Part shown: positions 24,957-32,684 of the stretch, piece after piece
Position numbering within the stretch: position 1 is the stretch's first letter
Layout: every line of letters begins with the position of its first letter
DNA from: Bosea sp. Tri-49
GTDB taxonomy: Bacteria; Pseudomonadota; Alphaproteobacteria; Rhizobiales; Beijerinckiaceae
Length of the DNA: 64,000 bases
Direction: 5' to 3'
NCBI RefSeq assembly: GCF_003952665.1
Contig: NZ_CP017946.1
Coordinates: 4,152,501-4,216,500 of the forward strand
Program-made: the position numbers and the translations under genes
The notes under the pieces: model-generated
The model's database searches: none
What the model was told of the DNA's origin: nothing
Seen by the model: the letters and a program-made list of their open reading frames with translations, nothing else

Positions 24957-25138
24957 TGGCCGCCCACCAATTGCCGCCCGGCGGGATGTTGCGCGGCGAG
25001 CTGCGCACGGACCAGCGCGCGGATAGCACTCGACATGGACGTATCGCGGCGAGCGGCTTCCTGCTGAAGGGCGTCTCTCAGTTCGGGCTCAGCGACGAAG
25101 TTGATGTGGGCGGTTCGCTTCCGGGTAGCGGTCTGCAT
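24953..25138 (-). CDS. Ribbon-helix-helix DNA-binding protein (61 aa)
   Basis: An N-terminal strand (RKRTAHINFVAEPEL) then two helices (RDALQQEAARRDTSMSSAIR, ALVRAQL) give the CopG/Arc/MetJ ribbon-helix-helix pattern. It is the first gene of the leftward ejection-protein operon, and a TGATAT repeat lies just upstream (25169-25200), so it probably represses its own operon. Confidence 0.72.
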   Translation of the reverse strand: MQTATRKRTAHINFVAEPELRDALQQEAARRDTSMSSAIRALVRAQLAAQHPAGRQLVGGQ

Positions 25139-25168
25139 CGTGACTTCCAGCGTTGGCGGCCATAATAG

Positions 25169-25200
25169 GCTGATATGCAGAAATACTCAATGATATCAGC
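25169..25200. promoter_or_regulatory. Operator candidate: gctgatat / atatcagc inverted repeat
   Basis: Inverted arms at 25169-25176 and 25193-25200; TGATAT also occurs as a direct repeat at 20-bp spacing, about two helical turns. It lies 31 bases upstream of the ribbon-helix-helix gene in an AT-rich gap, where an operator would be expected. Confidence 0.5.
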
Positions 25201-25309
25201 TATTTAACTGTTACAGCCCGAACCAGCTTGTCCTAGCTCAGCCGATATCGCCGTTGACTCTCTGCCAGCTATGTTCTTTGTATGTTCTCACAACCGAGAT
25301 CAGAGCGAC

Positions 25310-25534
25310 ATGACATCACCCGAGCCAGCGATGGCGCCGGAGCGCGCCCCTATGACCAGTCGAGCCGACGAAGTGCTAGCCGAGTTCAAAGGCGATGCCC
25401 GAGCTGCGATTGCCGCCCTGCTGGAGGACCGCGACGCCCTGTTGCATCAGGCGGACAGCGCGACCTCGCACGGCTTCCTACGTGGGCGATTTTCAGAAGG
25501 CGCTCGCCGTCCGATCAACGAAGAAATTGCCTGA
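25310..25534 (+). CDS. Hypothetical protein (74 aa)
   Basis: The helical segment (RADEVLAEFKGDARAAIAALLEDRDALL) is followed by TSHGFLRGRFSEGARR, a pattern found in small rhizobial proteins of unknown role. The next gene begins one base after this stop. Confidence 0.55.
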   Translation: MTSPEPAMAPERAPMTSRADEVLAEFKGDARAAIAALLEDRDALLHQADSATSHGFLRGRFSEGARRPINEEIA

Positions 25535-25535
25535 G

Positions 25536-25781
25536 ATGGTCAAGCGCTCGCAACGTAGCCTGCACCCTGGCAAGGCGGCGGAGATGAAGGCGACGCTGCG
25601 CACCTTTCAATGGGAGGTCCGCAAATGGTGCGGCGAGATCCCGCTGGGCACGACCGTTTACGTCTCGCTGCAGTCACTTACTGACGCCCTGAACCTGGCC
25701 GACATGCAGCTCAACGGTGCGCTCCACGATGCCAAGAAAGATGCGGCCGGCTACGGCAGCCGAGGGCTCGAGGATTTCTGA
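25536..25781 (+). CDS. Hypothetical protein (81 aa)
   Basis: Starts at ATG 25536, directly after the preceding stop. Basic N-terminus (MVKRSQRSLHPGK), then an aromatic segment (TFQWEVRKWCGEIP). An in-frame ATG at 25578 is a possible shorter start. No family is recognised. Confidence 0.5.
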   Translation: MVKRSQRSLHPGKAAEMKATLRTFQWEVRKWCGEIPLGTTVYVSLQSLTDALNLADMQLNGALHDAKKDAAGYGSRGLEDF

Positions 25782-25893
25782 AAGGCCGCGAGCTTCATGA
25801 CGTGCGCAGGGCAGTCCCTATGCGGCGCCTATGGTTGTCCGCGGCCCCGAGACGGAACCTGCATCGCTACGATAGCTTCATGGGGGAGAACAT

Positions 25894-26157
25894 GTGAGTG
25901 AGCGCGGTGGTCAGATGCCCAAGTATCTTTTCGACCTCATCAGCGGCGACAAGCACCTTGTCGATGTCGAGGGCGTTGAGCTGCCCGATGATGAAGCCGC
26001 GCGCGCAACTGCCTTGCAGAGCCTCGCAGACCTCGCTCACAACGATATTCCTCAGGGCGGGGACAGCTCGATCGGCATCCTAGTTCGGCGCGGGCCTGTC
26101 CCAATCTACAGCGCCACCATGACGCTCAGCGAGCAATGGCTGCGCCTCGATTCCTAG
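25894..26157 (+). CDS. DUF6894 family protein (87 aa)
   Basis: The core (MPKYLFDLISGD, then DVEGVELPDDEAARATALQS and the strand GILVRRGPVPIYSATM) is the DUF6894 signature, a small alpha/beta protein abundant in Hyphomicrobiales with no known function. The GTG at 25894 has a GGGGGAG site; the internal ATG at 25915 is the usual family start and equally possible. Confidence 0.7.
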   Translation: MSERGGQMPKYLFDLISGDKHLVDVEGVELPDDEAARATALQSLADLAHNDIPQGGDSSIGILVRRGPVPIYSATMTLSEQWLRLDS

Positions 26158-26211
26158 CTTGTAACACTTCGCATTAGCGCCTTTATATCCCTGCAGCTGG
26201 GGGAGGCGTGA

Positions 26212-26514
26212 ATGCCGTTTAGATCGTTGGTCACGACGCCGGAGGAGCTCGCCAAACTCTCGGCCGCGTTTGATGTGGCCTGGATCGTCATCAATCGGCA
26301 AGCGCCGGTTGAGCCCACTGACCAATCCCGCGCGCGCGAGTTGCTCGGCTACATCCTGATCGCACTCTGGCGTGACGATCCATCCAGCGACCTGGCCGAG
26401 TTGGCCGTCGCGCGCTATTTGCGCGATACGCTCGACGCCAAATCCACAGTTGCCCACCCGTTAGGGCGCCTTCGCGCGGACGAGGTAGCAGATGGATCGG
26501 CTCCCAAAACTTGA
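26212..26514 (+). CDS. Hypothetical protein (100 aa)
   Basis: Fully helical in appearance (EELAKLSAAFDVAWIVI, RARELLGYILIALW, DLAELAVARYLRDTL), resembling small rhizobial proteins of unknown function. It has a good GGGGGAGG site and overlaps the next gene by 23 bases. Confidence 0.6.
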   Translation: MPFRSLVTTPEELAKLSAAFDVAWIVINRQAPVEPTDQSRARELLGYILIALWRDDPSSDLAELAVARYLRDTLDAKSTVAHPLGRLRADEVADGSAPKT

Positions 26515-26701
26515 CCTTGAGGTCGTCCAGATCAAGCGGATGATCATCACCGAAGACGCTGCCGGCGGAACGGTTGTTACGGTCGAAGTGCTGGGTGGGC
26601 AGATCATCGACCTTCACTTCAGACCCGAAGCAAGTGCTAAGCTTGAGGCCTTCCTGGCGCGCGCGAGCGCCATCCAGGCGAAGCGGGCGCCTTTGCAGTA
26701 G
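26492..26701 (+). CDS. Hypothetical protein (69 aa)
   Basis: A beta-rich middle (RMIITEDAAGGTVVTVEVLG) with a C-terminal helix (AKLEAFLARASAIQAK). It overlaps the upstream gene and ends 10 bases before the SRAP gene. No family is recognised. Confidence 0.55.
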   Translation: MDRLPKLDLEVVQIKRMIITEDAAGGTVVTVEVLGGQIIDLHFRPEASAKLEAFLARASAIQAKRAPLQ

Positions 26702-26710
26702 AGGTCTGGA

Positions 26711-27436
26711 ATGTGCGGCAGGTTCAGCCAAGCCTACACCTGGGGTGAGATCTACGCCTTCAGCCAGCCGCTCACAGTCCCGGCCGAGCCAGCCCGCAAT
26801 CAGCAGGCTCGCTACAATATCGGCCCGACCACGCTGATCGACATCATCGTCAAGACGCCGGCCGGCCGAGAAATCTGGAAGGTGCGCTGGGGCTTGATCC
26901 CGCCCTGGCATAAGGGCTCGCTCAAGGGCGTCATCCCGCACATCAACGCTCGCATCGAGAAGGTCGACAGCAACAACCTGTTCAAGCGCGCCTATGTGAA
27001 GAACCGGTGCATCATTCCGGCCAGCGGCTTCTACGAGTGGACCACCGAAGCGAACGGCGACAAGACGCCCCATTACATCAGCGCAAAGGACGGCACGCTC
27101 CTCGCCTTCGCCGGCATATGGGAGCGCTGGCACGACGAGAGCGGCGAAGAAGTGATCAGCGCCAGCATCATCACCCGTGACGCTGATCGCTTCATGGAGA
27201 GCATCCACAACCGCATGCCGGCGATGCTGCATCCCAACGACTTCGACGCCTGGCTCGTCGGCTCAGCCGACAAGGAGATCCTGATGAAGGCGCCGCCGGA
27301 GTTGCAGGAGTGGATAGTTAACCGGCGCATGAACAACGTCCGCGCTGGTGATGATGACCCTGCGACGGCCGCACCGGTCGAGTTCGAGGCGCCACCGGCC
27401 GCGCACGGTCCGCCGCCGCAGGGTAGCCTCTTCTAA
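26711..27436 (+). CDS. SRAP domain protein (YedK/HMCES family)
   Basis: Predicted to form a covalent crosslink with abasic sites in single-stranded DNA, shielding them during replication. The catalytic Cys2 is present (MCGRFSQ), with RYNIGPT, PHINARIEKV, the active-site glutamate in ASGFYEW and the histidine region RMPAMLHP, all in the expected order over ~230 residues. The Pro/Ala-rich tail is dispensable. Prophages often carry SRAP genes, perhaps to protect replicating phage DNA. Its start has a weak GAGG site. Confidence 0.92.
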   Translation: MCGRFSQAYTWGEIYAFSQPLTVPAEPARNQQARYNIGPTTLIDIIVKTPAGREIWKVRWGLIPPWHKGSLKGVIPHINARIEKVDSNNLFKRAYVKNRCIIPASGFYEWTTEANGDKTPHYISAKDGTLLAFAGIWERWHDESGEEVISASIITRDADRFMESIHNRMPAMLHPNDFDAWLVGSADKEILMKAPPELQEWIVNRRMNNVRAGDDDPATAAPVEFEAPPAAHGPPPQGSLF

Positions 27437-27473
27437 GCAACGGCCCTGCGCGATTTCGAGGTTGCCCACCACT

Positions 27474-28247
27474 ATGCCCTATACCCAAGAAGACATCCAA
27501 CGAATGGGCCAGATGCAGCGGGCTTACCGGGAACGGGAAGATCGCGCGCGGGATCGACTCTTCGACTACGCTTTCGTGAGCCCCGACGCCCAGCAGTACG
27601 CCAGACATGGAGCACTAAGACGACTCACGACTATCCGGTGGTGCATCGACAGGCTGTTTCAGGTGCTCCCGGTAGATGCAGACAATCCGTACAGCGACGC
27701 ATTGGCTGAAGCAGCAATACTGCTGCAAGCCTTCATCATGCACGCGACCGGTGTAATGGATAACCTCGCGCGTATTTGGTGCTTGGAGCGCGGTCGCCGA
27801 GATCCAATTGTAGGTGCAATACCACCCATGGAGATAGGGTTAGGCCCTCGGTATGAGCGCGTGCGAAATTCGCTAACTGATGCGTTTCGCGATTATTTGC
27901 AGCAGATGGATCAATGGTTCGGATATCTAAAAAATTATCGAGATGCATTCGCGCATCGAATTCCGCTCTACATCCCGCCTAGGATATTCGAACCGGCTGA
28001 CGAAGAGCGGTACCGCGACCTTGAGCGCAACCAACTCGCCGCTTGGCAACGTCAAGACTACGAAGACGCTGACAGGCTTGGAATTGAGATGCGTCGCCTC
28101 GGTCGTTTTGATCCGCTGATGATGCACGCCTTCGGCAATGGGCCTGAAGATGGGAGGCCTATTCGGCTTCATGCGCAAATGGTGAGCGACCACGCTACCG
28201 TCGTCGAAATCTGCGAGCTGATGCTGACAGAGCTAGAAGCGCTCTGA
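27474..28247 (+). CDS. HEPN-like hypothetical protein (257 aa)
   Basis: An all-helical protein in which residues 156-161 (RDAFAH, in NYRDAFAHRIPLYIPP) fit the Rx4H active site of HEPN ribonucleases. The helix before it (MDQWFGYLKNY) and the two long helices at ~50-100 fit the fold. Lower GC than neighbours in its first half suggests a separate origin. The following 46-aa gene overlaps its stop by one base. HEPN toxins usually pair with a small antitoxin, but the assignment rests on one motif and needs a profile search. Confidence 0.55.
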   Translation: MPYTQEDIQRMGQMQRAYREREDRARDRLFDYAFVSPDAQQYARHGALRRLTTIRWCIDRLFQVLPVDADNPYSDALAEAAILLQAFIMHATGVMDNLARIWCLERGRRDPIVGAIPPMEIGLGPRYERVRNSLTDAFRDYLQQMDQWFGYLKNYRDAFAHRIPLYIPPRIFEPADEERYRDLERNQLAAWQRQDYEDADRLGIEMRRLGRFDPLMMHAFGNGPEDGRPIRLHAQMVSDHATVVEICELMLTELEAL

Positions 28248-28387
28248 TGGAGCCCCCGCCTAGGGAGGCCTTCCCGAGCCTGAGAGTTGCTCGGCATCTG
28301 AATCTCCTTAAGGGAGACGCAGACATTGAGGATCGGGTGGTCGCTCTAGTGGCGATAGGACTGTGGGTGCTCGTTCGGCCGCGCTAG
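28247..28387 (+). CDS. Small coupled protein (46 aa)
   Basis: ATG 28247 overlaps the stop of the HEPN-like gene (TGATG). The product starts MEPPPREAFPSLRVA and has a hydrophobic C-terminal stretch (VVALVAIGLWVLV). It overlaps the convergent protease gene by four bases. Coupling is the only support. Confidence 0.4.
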   Translation: MEPPPREAFPSLRVARHLNLLKGDADIEDRVVALVAIGLWVLVRPR

Positions 28388-29262
28388 GGCGGAGGCGGAG
28401 CGCGAAGGGTGTTGCTTATCGAAGGCCCTTCGAACATTTTGGCCGCGCCTGCCTTGCGGATATCGTGGTCATACATGCAGCGAAGCAGCCAAAGCCGATT
28501 CCAAAGGTCATCGTTCACGTCGAGCTTGAGCACATCCAATCCCAACCGGGTCGCTTCATCTGCATCGATCACCGACCCATGTGACTTGTAAGTAGTGCGC
28601 GAAGAGAGCGCCTCAACAGTCGCTGCGATTTCGGCTGGTGTCTTGCCTCTCATCATCCCGGTCGATAGCAAATCGGTCGCGAGTTTAGTCGTCTGCGCGA
28701 CGGCATGAGCAGCAGCTTGCACGAAGATCGGATCAATGGTGCCGGGCGGCGAACTTAAGATAAAATGTGCCGGTATCGAGTTGTTCTGAGCGACCGTTAT
28801 CAGCGGATCCGCTGGCCCCAATTCTGATCCCGGCCCCATCACAACGCACGACCCGACGACAGCTAGCATGGTGCCGTTGCTCTTAGCGCGGCACGGCACG
28901 ATAACTCGCAGATCAGGAGCAAGTTGGCGCAGGACTGACGCTAGCTTTTCGGCCGCGTCTGTGTACCCGCCCGGCGTCTCAATCAACAGATCAACCGGAC
29001 CGCCCTTCGCGTCTCGCAGCAACTCGATCAGGTAGGCGTCATCTCCAGGGCTAATCTGTCCTTGGACAAGCTCCGGCAGCCCAAAGTAGACGAGCAGCGT
29101 GCGGCTCGTGGTCGCCTGTATGTCACGGATCAAAAGCTGCCGAAGATATCGGTCCTTCTCGGTGACCCAAAAGAGTGGCGACTGTCGCGGCATTGCTTTA
29201 CCGCGCGGAAATTGCTCCTCCGCAGCGGGTACCGCTGCCGCCGCCTCACTTTTTGTCGTCAT
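28384..29262 (-). CDS. SDH-type serine protease (ClpP/crotonase fold)
   Basis: A cytosolic protease of the SDH_sah/SppA-like clan. Characteristic segments are DLLIETPGGYTDAAEKLA, the nucleophile region AKSNGTMLAV with the likely catalytic Ser, and VVMGPGSELGPADPLI. It has no signal peptide or membrane span. The 292-aa product starts at ATG 29262, with a short Ala-rich N-terminus and a Pro-rich tail. It overlaps the upstream 74-aa gene by 17 bases, so the two are probably co-expressed. Its substrate is unknown; relatives occur in defence islands as well as in housekeeping roles. Confidence 0.75.
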   Translation of the reverse strand: MTTKSEAAAAVPAAEEQFPRGKAMPRQSPLFWVTEKDRYLRQLLIRDIQATTSRTLLVYFGLPELVQGQISPGDDAYLIELLRDAKGGPVDLLIETPGGYTDAAEKLASVLRQLAPDLRVIVPCRAKSNGTMLAVVGSCVVMGPGSELGPADPLITVAQNNSIPAHFILSSPPGTIDPIFVQAAAHAVAQTTKLATDLLSTGMMRGKTPAEIAATVEALSSRTTYKSHGSVIDADEATRLGLDVLKLDVNDDLWNRLWLLRCMYDHDIRKAGAAKMFEGPSISNTLRAPPPP

Positions 29263-29470
29263 CCTTGATCGCCTCAACCACTGGAGTGGACGGGCGCGCT
29301 CGCACCAGTTCAATGACCTTCGCAAGGTCCATCTGGCTGGTCTTCGGAGCGATATGCACGTGCGGGTCAACTCGAACCGACTGGTTTGAGTATCCTGAGA
29401 GGTGCGAGTAGTCAGAGCGCTGCGCGCTGCCGACTCCAAGTGGTCGCCAAAATGCGCCGACGACGGTCAT
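29246..29470 (-). CDS. Hypothetical protein upstream of the SDH protease (74 aa)
   Basis: Starts MTVVGAFWRPLG at 29470. Its C-terminal helix (MDLAKVIELVRARPSTPVVE) and charged tail overlap the start of the protease gene, indicating co-translation. It could be an adaptor or substrate, but no family is recognised. Confidence 0.5.
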   Translation of the reverse strand: MTVVGAFWRPLGVGSAQRSDYSHLSGYSNQSVRVDPHVHIAPKTSQMDLAKVIELVRARPSTPVVEAIKDDDKK

Positions 29471-29574
29471 GGCAATCTCCCCGTGTGCTGGAGCGTCTGC
29501 TTGCACAATCCACGCCACGGCACAAACACCGATTCATGGAGTGCGGAGGCCCCTTTCTATTTAGTTAACGACGA

Positions 29575-29709
29575 TCAACCGCTTGACAGCAGAGAGTCAA
29601 ATTGTCGCACCGTGAGGCTTCGAATGCGCATCGCAACAGCTGAGCGCATTCGTTGTCCGATCACAGCATGCTCGGCCTGATGATAGGCTATTGCTTCGCG
29701 GACCGTCAT
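29575..29709 (-). CDS. Small basic helical protein (44 aa)
   Basis: The ATG at 29709 overlaps the stop of the 167-aa gene by ATGA. The product (MTVREAIAYHQAEHAVIGQR...) is basic and helical, ending VRQFDSLLSSG. Coupling supports a real gene. Confidence 0.45.
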   Translation of the reverse strand: MTVREAIAYHQAEHAVIGQRMRSAVAMRIRSLTVRQFDSLLSSG

Positions 29710-30209
29710 GCAGGCGCCTCCACCTTCCGCCGTGATGCATCAACCAACATGTGATGCAAGTCAGAGCCTCGGATTGAAACCCTGAGCCGCCAGCCTTGAA
29801 GCCAGGTGGGCCCTGCCGCTCGATGCCACCGAACACAGAAATTCAGTGCCGTGGCGCCCCGCTCCAGCGTCTCGCGAAATTCGAACGGCAGCGTGATTTC
29901 CAAATGGACGGTTTCTCCCGGCGCGAGCGCTCGGTGCTGCTCGATGCCTACAACGTTCTCTACGATCGACCGCGTATCACCGTGAAAAATGACACGGGCT
30001 GCGCTGTTCGTTTCGATGGCAGTCAGTACGACATCGAAGTCAGACCGATTTTTGATCCGCAGGTAAGCTTGGCCCACGCCGAACGATTCCGCCGCGCAGA
30101 TGCTGATGATGGGGCGGCTCTTCAACAGCCGGTCGTAGATCGTGAATCCGGCGGTTCCTAGACCAGCGATGCCACCGAAGAATTTGACCGCTTCAACAAG
30201 GTCGATCAC
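29706..30209 (-). CDS. Membrane-anchored hypothetical protein (167 aa)
   Basis: One N-terminal hydrophobic helix (VKFFGGIAGLGTAGFTIYDRLL, split over residues ~7-28) is followed by an Ig-like beta-rich domain (AYLRIKNRSDFDVVLTAIET ... EITLPFEFRETLE). This anchor-plus-beta-sandwich pattern is common in prophage and defence-associated proteins of unknown role. GTG 30209 overlaps the stop of the broken frame upstream and has GGAGG 9-13 bases away. Confidence 0.55.
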   Translation of the reverse strand: MIDLVEAVKFFGGIAGLGTAGFTIYDRLLKSRPIISICAAESFGVGQAYLRIKNRSDFDVVLTAIETNSAARVIFHGDTRSIVENVVGIEQHRALAPGETVHLEITLPFEFRETLERGATALNFCVRWHRAAGPTWLQGWRLRVSIRGSDLHHMLVDASRRKVEAPA

Positions 30210-30364
30210 GGCGCGAGCGCCTCCATGGAGGAACGCGCGGCTTCGGCGTTGTCGGGGAAAAGGTCGCCCATCTGGTAGGCCATTTGCGTGCGCTCGGGTG
30301 GGTATTCGTTGTCTGCAATTGCGCCTAATGCCTAGGTCTACAGGAGCCCGGAGTGCGCCCTCAT
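30206..30364 (-). pseudogene. Coupled small frame interrupted by two TAG codons
   Basis: ATG 30364 overlaps the preceding stop (ATGA) and the frame ends in a TGA overlapping the next GTG start, exactly as for an operon gene. But codons 9 and 11 are TAG. The remainder reads coherently (EYPPERTQMAYQMGDLFPDN) and could also start at ATG 30283 as a 25-aa peptide. Most simply it is a decayed gene. Confidence 0.4.
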
Positions 30365-30738
30365 GTCGAGTTGGCGCGCACCTTGAGGCTTTGCGCAGCG
30401 TTATCTCGGTACTGGGTCGCGCGAGCCAGAGCCGCAACTTCCTCCGCCGCGCTCTTCCGATCAATCAGCAGCCAAATCACCCCGCAGATCCCCGTGATGA
30501 GGAACACGGCCGCATACGGCTTCATTTCAGGATTGCCGGATACCAAGCCCATCAAAGCTGCCGCTCCAAGGATGCAGCCAAACCAAGCAGCATAACGCCG
30601 GTTGTCGGCTTGCTCGACGCGAGCCTTCAATCTCGCGACTTCGGCCGAGTGCCTGGCGTAGTCTGCTGCTAGATCAAGTTCGCGCTGATCCACTTTATTC
30701 GCCGCCTCGCTTAGCCAGTCTGACGCCGGGCTGGCCAT
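30361..30738 (-). CDS. Coiled-coil membrane protein (125 aa)
   Basis: A helical, charged N-terminus (residues ~10-48) is followed by two transmembrane segments (~51-66 and ~74-92), then a cytoplasmic helix. It overlaps the 3' end of the Xre gene by 44 bases, so it is expressed from the same transcript. This topology is often seen in lysogenic-conversion or superinfection proteins; the role here is unknown. Confidence 0.6.
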   Translation of the reverse strand: MASPASDWLSEAANKVDQRELDLAADYARHSAEVARLKARVEQADNRRYAAWFGCILGAAALMGLVSGNPEMKPYAAVFLITGICGVIWLLIDRKSAAEEVAALARATQYRDNAAQSLKVRANST

Positions 30739-30940
30739 GGTTGAGAAAGTCTACGCCAGCAGCTTCTAGCGCCCGCTGTACTGCCTGGACCGTAGCTGCC
30801 CTCCCAGCGATCGGGCCGGAGGCGGCAGCCTCCATGTTTCTGATGGTGTTGACGTTCACGCCGACCAGGGTCGCGAGCGCCGTCTGATCTATCTCAGCCA
30901 ACACGCGGGCGGCCTTCAGCTGGTTGCCTGTAGTGAGCAT
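30695..30940 (-). CDS. Xre-family transcriptional repressor (81 aa)
   Basis: A compact helix-turn-helix protein: LKAARVLAEIDQTALATLVG then VNVNTIRNMEAAASGPIAGR, the Cro/CI-type pattern with a C-terminal dimerisation helix. It is transcribed divergently from the 31053 operon, and the gap holds a TTGACA promoter element with a 15-bp palindrome overlapping its -10 region. A lysogeny-type switch is the natural reading. Confidence 0.78.
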   Translation of the reverse strand: MLTTGNQLKAARVLAEIDQTALATLVGVNVNTIRNMEAAASGPIAGRAATVQAVQRALEAAGVDFLNHGQPGVRLAKRGGE

Positions 30941-30985
30941 CTTTAACCCTTAATGAGATAGCTATGTATGGCACCTAGATAAGCA

Positions 30986-31023
30986 TTGACAGCACCCATT
31001 TAGCAATGTAGGTACTGTACCTA
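30986..31023 (+). promoter_or_regulatory. Rightward promoter with operator palindrome
   Basis: TTGACA at 30986-30991 is a consensus -35. Seventeen bases later, at 31009-31023, is the perfect palindrome TAGGTAC-t-GTACCTA, which would cover the -10. A related CACCTAG half-site lies at 30972-30978. A repressor bound here would block transcription of the 31053-34908 operon. Confidence 0.55.
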
Positions 31024-31052
31024 GTTAACTCGGTGCAGGACTTAGATAGCAC

Positions 31053-31433
31053 ATGGCGCACGCATTCAACATCCTGAACGGCGTTGCGTTCGACAAGGCC
31101 GCTATCATGCGCCGGGCATACGAGCACGCCCGCTTCGTGCTGATGCTCTGTCACACAGCCGCCCAGCGAAATGAGCAGCGCTCGCGGGCTCTGCGGAAGG
31201 CTTGGGTTGAGGCGAAGAGCGAGGCCTACACCCTTCGCCAGCGCGCCGAGCAGGAGGTTCGCACCGTTGCTGCTCTGAGGGCGCGCGCCGCCGAGAGCGT
31301 CAATCTCGCCACCTCACTCGGAAACGACGCCGCTGCGATCCGGCAGGCCATCGCCAGCGAGAACTACCGCGACCGAGCGAACTTCGCCGCCATCGATCGG
31401 CTGCAAGCCGCCCTCAACCAAATGGGAGCCTAA
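31053..31433 (+). CDS. Helical hypothetical protein (126 aa)
   Basis: First gene of the operon under the Xre-associated promoter. The protein is nearly all helix (RALRKAWVEAKSEAYTLRQR, QEVRTVAALRARAAESVNLA), probably a coiled coil. No family is recognised. Confidence 0.6.
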   Translation: MAHAFNILNGVAFDKAAIMRRAYEHARFVLMLCHTAAQRNEQRSRALRKAWVEAKSEAYTLRQRAEQEVRTVAALRARAAESVNLATSLGNDAAAIRQAIASENYRDRANFAAIDRLQAALNQMGA

Positions 31434-31436
31434 GAC

Positions 31437-31805
31437 ATGACACTTATCGTCACTGCCGCATGCGCGCCGCAGGCCGCTTCCACGCCGCCCCTTTCCAGGC
31501 TCACCATCTCGGAGTTGGACGCGCTTTATGACGCCCTGCTAGCTGCCGAAGATGCGATTGCGTCAAAGACCAACTCGCCGCGAATTCGGGGTACAGCTCT
31601 TCACGAGTATCTGAGCGCCCGCTTCGAAGGCATTGCCACCGAGATTGATTTGGTGGTGGCGGAGCTGCGTGGTCGCCGCCCATCCGACCGGTGGGCAAGC
31701 CACGAGCGAGCGCATCGCTTGATCATGCACGCCTGCCGATGCGGCGAGAGCCCTGCGGATATCGCCGACCTGGCGCACGACCTCTCGCGCCCAGAGACGC
31801 ACTGA
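31437..31805 (+). CDS. Hypothetical protein (122 aa)
   Basis: Starts three bases after the previous stop. The sequence (LTISELDALYDALLAAEDAI ... RAHRLIMHACRCGESP) is helical with one Cys-x-Cys (CRC) near the end. No family is recognised. Confidence 0.55.
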   Translation: MTLIVTAACAPQAASTPPLSRLTISELDALYDALLAAEDAIASKTNSPRIRGTALHEYLSARFEGIATEIDLVVAELRGRRPSDRWASHERAHRLIMHACRCGESPADIADLAHDLSRPETH

Positions 31806-31839
31806 CCCTCAACGCCTTCAACATCGCTGGAGATACCCA

Positions 31840-32619
31840 ATGCCGAACGCTATCGTTCGGGCAGCCGCTACCGGCTTGCCCTCCGCCATCTTCAACCGCC
31901 GCCGCATGCTCCTCGGCCTCGCTGCCGCGTCAACTGCCGCCGCCGGCCCCATCGCGGTCGCTGCCGGTGCGCAGGCGCCTGCCGAGGCCGCCGAGCTGAT
32001 GGACCTTGGCGCGAAAACTCCATTCGCCCTCGCCAACTATCGGCAGGCGATTGAGGCCCGCGAAGCCATCGTGCGGAAGTGGGCGCCGAAGTGGCCGAGC
32101 GCTCCCAAGAGCATCCACAACCCCGGCTCCTACTCTCAGGCCGAAACCGATCTGACCGGCCGTATGGCCCCGGACTGCGTTTGGATTTGGGACCGCGAAA
32201 AGCTGCAGGACAGCATCGCGCGGATACCGTCGCACACCTTGCGCAAGGGGGCCAAGCCCGAGCGCGTCGCCCGAGCCAACGCGGCATGGAGCGCCCTCGA
32301 GGCAGAGCGGGAAAGCACGCTGGAAGCGCTCAATGCGTATCACAGCCAGTGTGCGGGCATCCGGCGCGCGTCGGGCATCATCCCGGCTCAAGCGGCCGAG
32401 GAAGCAGCGCGGGATGCGCTGTTGGCCCATACCCGCGCCATCATGGTGCTGGAGCCCGCGACCATGGCCGGCGTGCTGATCCAGGCCGAGGCGCTGCAGG
32501 CAGTGGCGCACGTCCCGGACATTCAGCGGGTCGTGTGGAAAGGCAACGCGGTCAGCCTCCATGAGGGCTACGGCGAGCGCATCGCCGCCTCAATTCTCCG
32601 CATCGCCCGCAACGCCTGA
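31840..32619 (+). CDS. Tat-signal exported helical protein (259 aa)
   Basis: Carries a twin-arginine signal (NRRRMLLGLAAAS at residues 19-31) followed by a hydrophobic stretch and an Ala-x-Ala site near residue 46, so export of a folded protein is predicted. The mature part is helical, with a Trp-rich segment (RKWAPKWPSAPKSI). Its C-terminal half aligns with the 205-aa protein at 33206 (WSALEAERESTLEALNAY / WSLLREAAQAAMTEAETY), which lacks a signal. Function unknown. Confidence 0.65.
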   Translation: MPNAIVRAAATGLPSAIFNRRRMLLGLAAASTAAAGPIAVAAGAQAPAEAAELMDLGAKTPFALANYRQAIEAREAIVRKWAPKWPSAPKSIHNPGSYSQAETDLTGRMAPDCVWIWDREKLQDSIARIPSHTLRKGAKPERVARANAAWSALEAERESTLEALNAYHSQCAGIRRASGIIPAQAAEEAARDALLAHTRAIMVLEPATMAGVLIQAEALQAVAHVPDIQRVVWKGNAVSLHEGYGERIAASILRIARNA

Positions 32620-32684
32620 GCCGCCCCAGCCGGGCGCCTTATGCGGGCGCCCGCTGCCAATCCTTCGCATTTTGGAGAGCAGTC

